A model generated the notes under the pieces. That model was not told the DNA's origin. It saw nothing but the letters and a program-made list of their open reading frames with translations, and did not search any database. The position numbers and the translations under genes are program-made. A stretch of 16,750 nucleotides of DNA from assembly GCA_902803745.1 (NCBI GenBank), contig CADCRB010000138.1:1-16750 (forward strand), read 5' to 3'. Shown here in pieces: positions 6,114 to 13,936 of this stretch; the first letter of the stretch is position 1; each line of letters begins with the position of its first letter. Source of the stretch: an uncultured Lachnospiraceae bacterium (GTDB lineage: Bacteria > Bacillota > Clostridia > Lachnospirales > Lachnospiraceae).

Positions 6114-8132
6114 ATGAAGTATTATGTATCGGTAAAAGCATTCAGGAGTGGAGACGGAACAAAGGAACGGCCATTTAAGAACATAAGTGAGGCTGCAAAG
6201 CTAGCTAAGGCCGGAGACGAAGTGATAGTAGCTCCGGGAATATACAGAGAATATGTAGATCCGGAAAATGCGGGGCTCCCAGAGGCCAGAATAACATACA
6301 GATCCGAGGAACCTCTGGCCGCGGTAATATCCGGGGCAGAAATTGTAAATAACTGGAAAAAACACGATGGAGATACATGGGTCAGTCATATAGGAAACGG
6401 CCTGTTTGGAGACTATAATCCTTACACGGTGACTGTTGCTGGAGACTGGTATTATGCAACGGTCCCGGTACATACGGGTGAGGTATATCTTAACGGAAAA
6501 GCGATGTATGAGGTTATGACGCTAAATGAGGTACTGTCGCCAAAACCATTCAGGCGGTCCTGGGAAAAAGATGAGGAAACCATCCTGAAATGGTATACGG
6601 AGCAGGACGGGGATCATACGGTTATATATGCAAATTTCGGAGGAAAGGATCCAAACAAAGAATGCGTTGAGATAAATGTACGAAGAAACTGTTTCTATCC
6701 TTCAAGAGAGGGGATCGGATTTATCACACTGTCAGGCTTTACTGTAAAACAGGCTGCTACTCAATGGGCCCCCCCTACTGCATATCAGGATGGAATGATA
6801 GGACCTCACTGGTCTAAAGGCTGGATCATAGAGGATTGCGAGATAAGCGACTCCAGATGCTCAGGAATCACATTGGGAAAATATCTGCAGCCGGATAATA
6901 ACAATAAATGGACAACAAGATACACGAAGGACGGAACCCAGACAGAGCGTGATAATATAATGCAGGCTCAGGCGGAAGGATGGACGAAGGAAAGGATCGG
7001 ATCACATATAATCAGGAGGTGCAATATACATAACTGTGGGCAGACAGGAATAGTAGGGCACCTGGGGGGTGTTTTTTCTATCATAGAAGACAACCATATC
7101 CATCATATCAATAACAAGCAGGATCTTGCGGGAGCAGAGATAGGAGGCATAAAAATGCATGCCGCCATAGACGTAATATACCGCAGGAATCATATCCACC
7201 ATTGTACAAGAGGGCTTTGGCTTGACTGGCAGGCCCAGGGGACAAGGGTTACGCAGAATCTATTTCACGACAATACTCCGCCGGAATGGTGTGATATAAC
7301 CCCCATGCTGGGATTAGGAGAAGATATCTTTATAGAGGTATCACATGGTCCGACTCTCATAGATAACAATCTCTTGCTTTCCCCTTGCTCTTGCCGGATC
7401 AGTACGCAGGGTATGGCTTTTGTACACAATCTGATCGCGGGATCATTTACCTGGGTGGGATCAGGGGTTGATAATGGAGGACGTGCTCTTCCCACACCGC
7501 GTTATACCCCATATCATTTTCCGCATCGCACGGAAGTAGCAGGATTCATGACTATACTTCATGGAGATATGCGGTTTTTCAACAATATCTTTGTTCAGCA
7601 GGATATCCGGCAGAAATACGTGGAATACTCTAAGAAAAACGGAAACGAAAAGGAATATAACATGATCTGCGGAACGGGAGTCTATGAGGGCTATCCGACA
7701 ACAGATGAATATTTGTCAAAATTCGGACCATGGTCTCCGGATGATGAGAATAAAAGGGACAAGTATTATGAAAAGCTTCCAGTGGAGGGCAAGGGGAATC
7801 TGTATTATAACGGAGCTAAACCAAATGGTACGGAAAAGGAAGTATATTGTGACACTGATCACAGGATAGAGATATCATTGGAGGATCAGAAGGGAAGGCC
7901 GGTCTTAAGAACCAATCTCTATGATTTCATTCCTGAAAAAAACGCAGAGACCATATCATCTGCTTTGCTTGGAAAGGCCTTTGAGCCGGAACAGAGATTT
8001 GAAGATCCCGATGGAAGGGAGATCATCTTCAATGAGGATTATTTTGGAGAGCATAGATCGGTTGAACCGATGCCGGGACCATTTTCTGATCCTGGAGATA
8101 TAGAGAAGCCTCTTTTCCGGTTGTGGGAGTAG
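6114..8132 (+). CDS. Glycoside hydrolase family 120 beta-xylosidase (right-handed beta-helix)
   Basis: A 672-residue cytoplasmic enzyme expected to cleave xylobiose and xylo-oligosaccharides with retention. GAGGAGG (6098-6104) supports the ATG at 6114. No signal peptide is seen. The protein matches, as I recall the family, the Thermoanaerobacterium saccharolyticum XylC prototype along most of its length: an early DUF1565-like helix start (DEVIVAPGIYREYV), RRNCFYPSREGIGFITLSGF, WAPPTAYQDGMIGPHWSKGW, GSHIIRRCNIHNCGQTGIVG, and GLWLDWQAQGTRV. The catalytic nucleophile corresponds to Asp371 (LWLDW) and the acid/base to Glu408 (FIEVSHGP). These two are 37 residues apart, against 23 in the prototype, because of an insertion containing TPPEWCDITPMLGLGED. 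The fold is a beta-helix with a small jelly-roll domain inserted. It partners with the GH43 enzyme. Confidence 0.92.
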   Translation: MKYYVSVKAFRSGDGTKERPFKNISEAAKLAKAGDEVIVAPGIYREYVDPENAGLPEARITYRSEEPLAAVISGAEIVNNWKKHDGDTWVSHIGNGLFGDYNPYTVTVAGDWYYATVPVHTGEVYLNGKAMYEVMTLNEVLSPKPFRRSWEKDEETILKWYTEQDGDHTVIYANFGGKDPNKECVEINVRRNCFYPSREGIGFITLSGFTVKQAATQWAPPTAYQDGMIGPHWSKGWIIEDCEISDSRCSGITLGKYLQPDNNNKWTTRYTKDGTQTERDNIMQAQAEGWTKERIGSHIIRRCNIHNCGQTGIVGHLGGVFSIIEDNHIHHINNKQDLAGAEIGGIKMHAAIDVIYRRNHIHHCTRGLWLDWQAQGTRVTQNLFHDNTPPEWCDITPMLGLGEDIFIEVSHGPTLIDNNLLLSPCSCRISTQGMAFVHNLIAGSFTWVGSGVDNGGRALPTPRYTPYHFPHRTEVAGFMTILHGDMRFFNNIFVQQDIRQKYVEYSKKNGNEKEYNMICGTGVYEGYPTTDEYLSKFGPWSPDDENKRDKYYEKLPVEGKGNLYYNGAKPNGTEKEVYCDTDHRIEISLEDQKGRPVLRTNLYDFIPEKNAETISSALLGKAFEPEQRFEDPDGREIIFNEDYFGEHRSVEPMPGPFSDPGDIEKPLFRLWE

Positions 8133-8230
8133 CAGTCGCTGCAGACCTGCAGTTCCCTGCCAGCTAAATCCGGAAACAAAACAGCGCGATACTGAGTACC
8201 GATTCTTTAGGCTCTGTCTGTATGTTTTAA

Positions 8231-8259
8231 TTGTAAAACTTCACGCTGACCCTTATAAT
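8231..8259 (+). promoter_or_regulatory. Near-consensus promoter of ftsH
   Basis: TTGTAA (8231-8236), a 17-base spacer, and a perfect TATAAT (8254-8259). Transcription should begin around 8265-8269, essentially at the ATG of ftsH (8269). No other housekeeping-type promoter was seen between the GH120 stop and ftsH, and no clear terminator for the GH120 transcript was seen in 8133-8230 either. Confidence 0.8.
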
Positions 8260-8268
8260 AGAATAGCT

Positions 8269-10506
8269 ATGGACGAAAAGAATAATTACAACAATTACAA
8301 CGGTTACGGCGGAGGAGATCCGGGCAGCGGATACAACAGGGGAAACGGTAACGGCGGCAACAACGGAGGTAATGGAGGCCCCGGGAGAGATCCAAGAAAC
8401 AGACAGACCATATATATCCTGATAATTGCTACGCTGATAACACTCCTCGGCATGAGTTTTATGACAAAGGCCGTATCTAAATCTACCACTCAGGAGATAC
8501 CCTACAGCCAATTCCTTAAGATGCTGGAAGAGGATCAGATAGCAGAGGTAGAGATCACGGAGGATCAGATAAATATTACTCCTAAGTCCGAAGATGGAAC
8601 AGCATCGCTATTGATGACCTATTACACAGGAATAGTAGATGATCCTGATCTTGTAACACGGCTTGAAAAAGCAGGAATAGATTATTCGCATACAATTCCG
8701 GACAGATCCAGCTGGATTATTTCCACTATCGTAAATTTTGTATTGCCGCTTGTACTGGTATGGGGGCTTCTGTCTCTGTTTATGAGAAGGATGGGAAGCT
8801 CCGGAGGAGGGATCCTTGGTGTCGGGAGGAGTGCTTCTAAGGCTTATGTCACAAAGGATACCGGGGTATCCTTTAAGGATGTTGCCGGACAGGAGGAGGC
8901 AAAAGAAAGTCTTCAGGAAATGGTCGATTTCCTGCATAATCCTCAAAAATATGTTCATATAGGAGCGAGATTACCAAAGGGAGCGTTGCTTGTAGGGCCT
9001 CCCGGAACAGGAAAGACGCTTCTTGCAAGAGCTGTGGCAGGCGAAGCACATGTTCCGTTTTATTCCCTTGCAGGATCAGATTTCGTTGAGATGTTTGTTG
9101 GTGTCGGCGCATCGAGAGTCAGGGATCTATTTAGTGATGCAGAGAAGAATGCGCCCTGCATAATATTCATAGATGAGATAGACGCCATAGGCAAAAGCCG
9201 TGATTCACGTTATGGCGGTGGAAACGATGAGAGAGAGCAAACATTAAATCAGCTATTGTCAGAGATGGATGGTTTTGACTCCTCTAAGGGTATACTTGTG
9301 ATCGGGGCTACAAACCGTCCTGAGACCCTTGATAAGGCTCTGTTGCGCCCTGGAAGATTTGACCGGAGGGTAATAGTTGATAAACCGGATCTTAAAGGGC
9401 GTATTGATACTCTGAAAGTTCACGCAAAGGATGTAAAGCTTGATGAATCCGTAGATTTTGAGGCAGTGGCACTTGCAACCTCCGGGGCTGTCGGCTCGGA
9501 TCTGGCAAATATGGTGAACGAAGCCGCTATAAATGCGGTAAAGTCGGGACGTCAGTATGTGAATCAGAAGGATCTTATGGATTCGGTTGAGGTCGTTCTC
9601 GTTGGAAAAGAGAAAAAAGACCGCATAATGAGCAAAGAGGAACGTAGGATAGTATCTTATCACGAGATAGGACATGCGCTTGTTTCTGCGTTACAAAAGA
9701 ACTCCGAACCTGTACAGAAAATAACAATAGTGCCCCGTACGATGGGGGCGTTAGGCTATGTTATGAATGTTCCGGAGGAAGAGAAGTATCTTAATACCGA
9801 GGCAGAGCTTCATGCTTTGCTTGTGGAGACTTTAGGAGGAAGGGCGGCCGAAGAGATAGTATTTGATACTGTTACTACAGGCGCAGCCAATGATATAGAG
9901 AAGGCGACTAAGACTGCAAGAGCGATGGTGACCCAGTATGGTATGAGCAAAAAATTCGGCCTTATGGGGCTGGAGACCATACAGGATCAGTATCTCGAGG
10001 GCAGAACGGTTATGAACTGCTCCGATGAGACTGCTGCTGCAGTGGATGAGGAAGTTATGAAGATCCTTAAGGAGGCCTATAAGGAGGCTAAATCGCTTCT
10101 CAAGGAAAACCGGGCACTTTTGGATAAACTGGCACAGTTCCTTATTGAAAAAGAAACCATTACCGGCAAGGAATTCATGAAGATATATCGTGAGGAAAAG
10201 GGACTTACCGAAGAGGATACATCCGGCAGGGGAAAAGAGCGCATAAGTATGAAAGGCGTATCCAAGTCCAAAAAAAAGAACGGATCAAAGGAGGAGGATT
10301 TTAGGGAGACAGTGCCGGAAGAGCCCACTTCGCATACCTTTGAAGTAGAAGTAAATGATAACACTCCTGCCAGGGGAGATCAGGAATACCCGTTTAGCGG
10401 AGACGCGTATGCAGGAAGTGGAAGCAAAGACGAATCAATATACGAAGGTATGGGAGCTGTAGTTCGCGGGAGAAAGAACGATAACAGGGGTACCGATAAT
10501 GAGTGA
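8269..10506 (+). CDS. ftsH: ATP-dependent zinc metalloprotease FtsH
   Basis: A 745-residue hexameric membrane AAA+ protease that extracts and degrades membrane and regulatory proteins. Order of parts: a Gly/Asn-rich cytoplasmic tail (1-46), membrane span 1 (about 47-66), a small external domain, span 2 (about 149-172), AAA+ domain, M41 peptidase. Seen motifs: Walker A GPPGTGKT (243-250), Walker B FIDEID with Asp302/Glu303, second region of homology GATNRPETLDKALLRPGRFD, zinc site HEIGH with His465 and His469 and catalytic Glu466, and Asp542 (GAANDIEKAT) as third ligand. The C-terminal tail of about 100 residues after GKEFMKIYREEKG is charged and probably disordered. The ATG at 8269 has no Shine-Dalgarno, but every alternative start would remove part of the tail or the first span, and similar tails occur in Lachnospiraceae FtsH. 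The gene overlaps glgX by 8 bases. Confidence 0.97.
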   Translation: MDEKNNYNNYNGYGGGDPGSGYNRGNGNGGNNGGNGGPGRDPRNRQTIYILIIATLITLLGMSFMTKAVSKSTTQEIPYSQFLKMLEEDQIAEVEITEDQINITPKSEDGTASLLMTYYTGIVDDPDLVTRLEKAGIDYSHTIPDRSSWIISTIVNFVLPLVLVWGLLSLFMRRMGSSGGGILGVGRSASKAYVTKDTGVSFKDVAGQEEAKESLQEMVDFLHNPQKYVHIGARLPKGALLVGPPGTGKTLLARAVAGEAHVPFYSLAGSDFVEMFVGVGASRVRDLFSDAEKNAPCIIFIDEIDAIGKSRDSRYGGGNDEREQTLNQLLSEMDGFDSSKGILVIGATNRPETLDKALLRPGRFDRRVIVDKPDLKGRIDTLKVHAKDVKLDESVDFEAVALATSGAVGSDLANMVNEAAINAVKSGRQYVNQKDLMDSVEVVLVGKEKKDRIMSKEERRIVSYHEIGHALVSALQKNSEPVQKITIVPRTMGALGYVMNVPEEEKYLNTEAELHALLVETLGGRAAEEIVFDTVTTGAANDIEKATKTARAMVTQYGMSKKFGLMGLETIQDQYLEGRTVMNCSDETAAAVDEEVMKILKEAYKEAKSLLKENRALLDKLAQFLIEKETITGKEFMKIYREEKGLTEEDTSGRGKERISMKGVSKSKKKNGSKEEDFRETVPEEPTSHTFEVEVNDNTPARGDQEYPFSGDAYAGSGSKDESIYEGMGAVVRGRKNDNRGTDNE

Positions 10507-12574
10507 CAGATTCAGGTATGTCGATATTCACATGGAGCCGCTCGATATCATCGATGGTTTTGAGGTGCGGCCGGGACTCTACAGACTTAATGGAGCTACG
10601 GCTATTCCTACCGGAGTGAATTTCACTATACATTCCAATCAGGCTACCTCGGTGGAGCTTTTGCTTTTTCATTCTGAGGAGATGGAGCCTTTTGGGGTCA
10701 TACCGTTCCCGGAAGATTATAAAATAGGCAATGTGTATTCTATGATTGTCTTTGATCTGGATATTGAGGATATAGAGTATGCCTACAGGATGGATGGGCC
10801 CAATGATCCAGCAAAAGGCCTTATTTTCGACAAAAAGAAAGTTCTGCTGGATCCATACGCAAGGGCAGTCACAGGTCAGGCTGAGTGGGGAACCCCTACA
10901 GATTATATCTATCATGCCCGCGTCGTAAGAGATAATTTTGACTGGAGTAAAAGTAAGCAGCTTTTGACCTCTACAGAGGATCTTATAATATATGAGATGC
11001 ATGTCAGGGGTTTTACCAAGGACAGATCCAGCGGAGTTAAGCATCCGGGTACATTTGACGCTATCAGAGAGAAAATACCATATCTCATGGAGCTGGGTGT
11101 TACAGCAATAGAGCTGATGCCAATTTTTGAGTTTGATGAAATGCTTCCCAGACGGGATTTTCATGGAAGAGATCTCATGGATTATTGGGGATACAATACG
11201 GTCTGTTTCTTTGCACCCAATACAAGCTATGCGTCAACGAGAGAACATAATCACGAGGGCGATGAGCTAAAGTCAATGATTAGATCTCTTCATGAAAATG
11301 GAATAGAGGTTTTTCTGGATGTGGTTTTTAACCACACGGCAGAGGGTAATGAATACGGACCGTGCTTTTCCTTCAAGGGCATAGACAATAATATCTATTA
11401 TATGCTCACTCCCGAGGGGTATTATTATAATTTTTCTGGATGCGGAAATACCCTAAACTGCAATCATCCCATAGTGCAGCGTTTGATAACGGAATGTTTA
11501 AGGTATTGGGTTACAACCTACAGGGTCGATGGGTTTAGATTCGATCTTGCGTCTATTCTGGGACGCAATGAGGATGGATCTCCCATGAGCAAGCCTCCCC
11601 TTTTGCAGGAGCTGGCCTTTGATCCGATCCTTGGTACTGTAAAGCTTATCGCTGAGGCGTGGGATGCGGGAGGAATGTATCAGGTCGGATCCTTCCCTTC
11701 GTGGAATCGCTGGATGGAGTGGAACGGCAGGTACAGGGATGATATGAGGGCGTTTCTTAAGGGTGATAACGGCAAGGCCGGAGCTGCCGCAAGCAGGATC
11801 ACAGGCTCTCCCGATCTGTATGATCCAGAGGTAAGAGGATTCAACGCTTCCGTTAATTTTCTTGACTGCCATGACGGGTTTACACTCCATGATTTATATT
11901 CATATAACGAAAAGCATAACGAGGACAATGACTGGGGAGGAACTGATGGTGATGATCATAATCTTTCCTGGAATTGTGGATATGAGGGAGAGACTACTGA
12001 TAAAGAGGTTCAGCGACTCAGGGACCGGATGATCAAGAATGCGTTTGCGACCCTTATGATTAGCAGAGGAACCCCGATGTTCTTTATGGGCGACGAGTTT
12101 GGCAATTCACAGGGAGGCAATAACAACGCATACTGTCAGGATAATAATATTTCATGGCTCAACTGGGATGACCTAAAGACAAATAAGAAGCTCTTTGATT
12201 TCTTTAAATATATGATAAAGTTCAGAAAAGATCATCCTGCAATAAGAAAGCACCTTAAGCCTGCCAGGACGGGGCTTCCTGAAATCTCCTGCCATGGTGC
12301 CAAGCCGTGGGAACCGGATTATGCAGATGACAGTCATTATATGGGTATAATGTTTGCGGGGTCGTATGACAGTAAGAAACCTGATGATATAGTATATGCA
12401 GCAATTAATACCTATTGGGAAGAGGTGAAGATTACTCTGCCCGAACTTCCGGCTGGGATGGCGTGGCATAATGTTGTAGATACCTTCAACTCAAATCCAA
12501 TATTGAAGGGTAAAGATGAGATTATTGGACCTGTAAGGATGAATCCCAGATCTGTCAGAATATTTATCACATAA
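10499..12574 (+). CDS. glgX: Glycogen debranching enzyme, GlgX/isoamylase type (GH13)
   Basis: A 691-residue cytoplasmic enzyme that hydrolyses alpha-1,6 branch points in glycogen or limit dextrins. An N-terminal CBM48-like domain (GLYRLNGATAIPTGVNFTIH through YAYRMDGP) precedes the GH13 barrel. The GH13 conserved regions are readable: DVVFNH (274-279), GFRFDLA with nucleophile Asp349, IAEAWD with acid/base Glu386, and NFLDCHDG with transition-state Asp459. The segment MDYWGYNTVCFFAPNTSY is typical of GlgX/TreX enzymes. The ATG at 10499 lies inside the end of ftsH (frame +1, 8-base overlap) with AGGGG about 10 bases before it, so translation is probably coupled. Debranching type is confident; which polymer is used in vivo is not shown by the window, since no other glycogen gene is nearby. 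Confidence 0.93.
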   Translation: MSDRFRYVDIHMEPLDIIDGFEVRPGLYRLNGATAIPTGVNFTIHSNQATSVELLLFHSEEMEPFGVIPFPEDYKIGNVYSMIVFDLDIEDIEYAYRMDGPNDPAKGLIFDKKKVLLDPYARAVTGQAEWGTPTDYIYHARVVRDNFDWSKSKQLLTSTEDLIIYEMHVRGFTKDRSSGVKHPGTFDAIREKIPYLMELGVTAIELMPIFEFDEMLPRRDFHGRDLMDYWGYNTVCFFAPNTSYASTREHNHEGDELKSMIRSLHENGIEVFLDVVFNHTAEGNEYGPCFSFKGIDNNIYYMLTPEGYYYNFSGCGNTLNCNHPIVQRLITECLRYWVTTYRVDGFRFDLASILGRNEDGSPMSKPPLLQELAFDPILGTVKLIAEAWDAGGMYQVGSFPSWNRWMEWNGRYRDDMRAFLKGDNGKAGAAASRITGSPDLYDPEVRGFNASVNFLDCHDGFTLHDLYSYNEKHNEDNDWGGTDGDDHNLSWNCGYEGETTDKEVQRLRDRMIKNAFATLMISRGTPMFFMGDEFGNSQGGNNNAYCQDNNISWLNWDDLKTNKKLFDFFKYMIKFRKDHPAIRKHLKPARTGLPEISCHGAKPWEPDYADDSHYMGIMFAGSYDSKKPDDIVYAAINTYWEEVKITLPELPAGMAWHNVVDTFNSNPILKGKDEIIGPVRMNPRSVRIFIT

Positions 12575-12596
12575 GGAGTTTATTGGAAAGGACAAC

Positions 12597-13256
12597 ATGC
12601 CTGAAGTCGTTATAATGAAAGAAATAAAAGGCCGTAACGAGGAATATGCCCGGTCGAACCGTGTAAAATATGCCAAAGACCATGTATTAGCCGTAAATAT
12701 CATGGGTGCCCCGGGAGCAGGTAAATCATCTTTTCTTTTGGCATTATGTAATGAACTTGGAGCACGCAATATAAAGTCTGCAGTGATAGAGGGAGATCTT
12801 TACTCATCCATAGATACAGAAAGGTTTTCCGAGGAAGGCTATGCTTCTTTGCAGATAAATACAGAAGGTGAATGTCATATAGATGCAAATGTGGTGCGGC
12901 AGGGATATGATAAACTGAAATTCTCAGACGGAGTGCTTTTTATAGAAAATGTGGGAAATCTCATCTGTCCTGCGGAGTTTGATCTTGGTGAAGGACTTAG
13001 GATTATTACAGCTTCCGTTCCTGAGGGAGATGACAAACCATACAAATATGTTCCAATGTATTCGTATGTTGATGCAGTTGTTTTGACGAAGTGTGATTTA
13101 ATTGAAGCGACGGATTTTGACAGGGATAATTTTACCAAAGGGCTTAGAGCAGTAAATGATGCGCCTGTATTTGAGACTTCTGTGAAGACAGCAGAAGGGT
13201 TTAAAGGAATAAAAGAGGTGGCCGACCTTATAGAAACGAAATTTAGGGCGGTCTGA
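12597..13256 (+). CDS. hypB: HypB-like nickel-incorporation GTPase
   Basis: A 219-residue SIMIBI-class GTPase of the HypB family, which supplies nickel to [NiFe]-hydrogenase precursors. Seen: P-loop GAPGAGKS (37-44), GDLYSSIDTERF (switch region), CHIDANVV with Cys93 and His94, ENVGNLICPAEFDLGE with Cys124, and the base-recognition motif TKCD (164-167). Cys93, His94 and Cys124 are the residues expected to form the GTPase-domain metal site. The N-terminal CxxCGC nickel motif of the E. coli protein and the His-rich tract of some others are absent. G4 is TKCD rather than the usual NKID. The ATG at 12597 has AAGGA 4 bases ahead. No hypA, hypC-F or hydrogenase gene is in the window, so the client is unknown; an Ech-type hydrogenase elsewhere would fit a Lachnospiraceae host. 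Confidence 0.85.
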   Translation: MPEVVIMKEIKGRNEEYARSNRVKYAKDHVLAVNIMGAPGAGKSSFLLALCNELGARNIKSAVIEGDLYSSIDTERFSEEGYASLQINTEGECHIDANVVRQGYDKLKFSDGVLFIENVGNLICPAEFDLGEGLRIITASVPEGDDKPYKYVPMYSYVDAVVLTKCDLIEATDFDRDNFTKGLRAVNDAPVFETSVKTAEGFKGIKEVADLIETKFRAV

Positions 13257-13276
13257 TTTAATATCTGGAGAAGGGT

Positions 13277-13936
13277 TTGGAGGACTGGGAACTCTTTTTG
13301 CGTAAAGCAATTTTTTCGGACTTTCTGAGGGACAGGCATCGTGATGCTCAGGAGAAGATGAGCGAGCTTATAATCAGAAAGAACGGGGGCAAGCTCTACC
13401 GCTATCGTCCACTGGATGATGCTGAGGTGGAGCTTATTCGTAACGGAAATATCTATTTCTGCAGAGCTGTAAGATTTGAAGGCGCCGGAGACGTCGTTAT
13501 GAGATTTCGCAGCTATCTTTCCTGCTTCACGGATGATCTTAAAAATGAGGCAATGTGGTATAAATACGCAGACCAGAGCGCGGGAATGTGTCTTGAGTAT
13601 AATTTTGAAGATATGCAGAAATTTGCTGAAAAGAACAATCTTGTTTTGCTGCCCGTAATATATGATGACGAGGAACATGAGGAGCTTAAAGGCGCTGTTG
13701 GTAATGTGCTGTCTATGATGACAAAAAGCACAGATACAGCGGGTGAGTTTGAATGGAGGCTTTGGAAATACGATAAGATGAGTTCGGATATCGGAAAGAT
13801 CCTGTCAGGAGTCCATCCGAGGAAAATACATATTGGAGAGATGGCAAGTCTGGATTCGGGTACAAGCCGTGAGCTTGCAAGAATATGTGAGGAAAAGGAA
13901 ATAGAGATACTTATCAAAGAAAGGAGTATATATTAA
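13277..13936 (+). CDS. Compact DUF2971-family protein of unknown function
   Basis: A 219-residue soluble protein. I recognise a DUF2971 pattern: KLYRYRPLDDAEVELIRNGN and IYFCRAVRFEG at the start, SYLSCFTDD and MWYKYADQSAGMCLEYNF in the middle, and EFEWRLWKYD near the end. The family has no settled biochemical role. This copy is shorter than most members, with little sequence between the opening segment and the SCFTD strand where a longer acidic insert (FNDPFD-like) usually sits. An N-terminal helical extension of about 35 residues precedes the domain. The start is taken as TTG at 13277, with GGAGAAGG at 13267-13274; an ATG at 13358 is the alternative but has its GGAG only 3 bases away. It ends directly before the next ATG, with that gene's ribosome site AAAGGAG inside its last codons. 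Confidence 0.65.
   Translation: MEDWELFLRKAIFSDFLRDRHRDAQEKMSELIIRKNGGKLYRYRPLDDAEVELIRNGNIYFCRAVRFEGAGDVVMRFRSYLSCFTDDLKNEAMWYKYADQSAGMCLEYNFEDMQKFAEKNNLVLLPVIYDDEEHEELKGAVGNVLSMMTKSTDTAGEFEWRLWKYDKMSSDIGKILSGVHPRKIHIGEMASLDSGTSRELARICEEKEIEILIKERSIY

Noticed and set aside
8133..8168. CTGCAG-containing inverted repeat as a terminator after the GH120 gene
   Set aside because: The stem is only about 5 pairs with a 4-base loop and no T-run follows.
10394..11164. 256-codon minus-strand open frame opposite glgX
   Set aside because: It is antisense to well-conserved GH13 sequence, with no family resemblance and no ribosome site.
12875..13678. 267-codon minus-strand open frame opposite hypB and the DUF2971 gene
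   Set aside because: It is a shadow of two recognisable plus-strand genes, and its composition is typical of an antisense frame.
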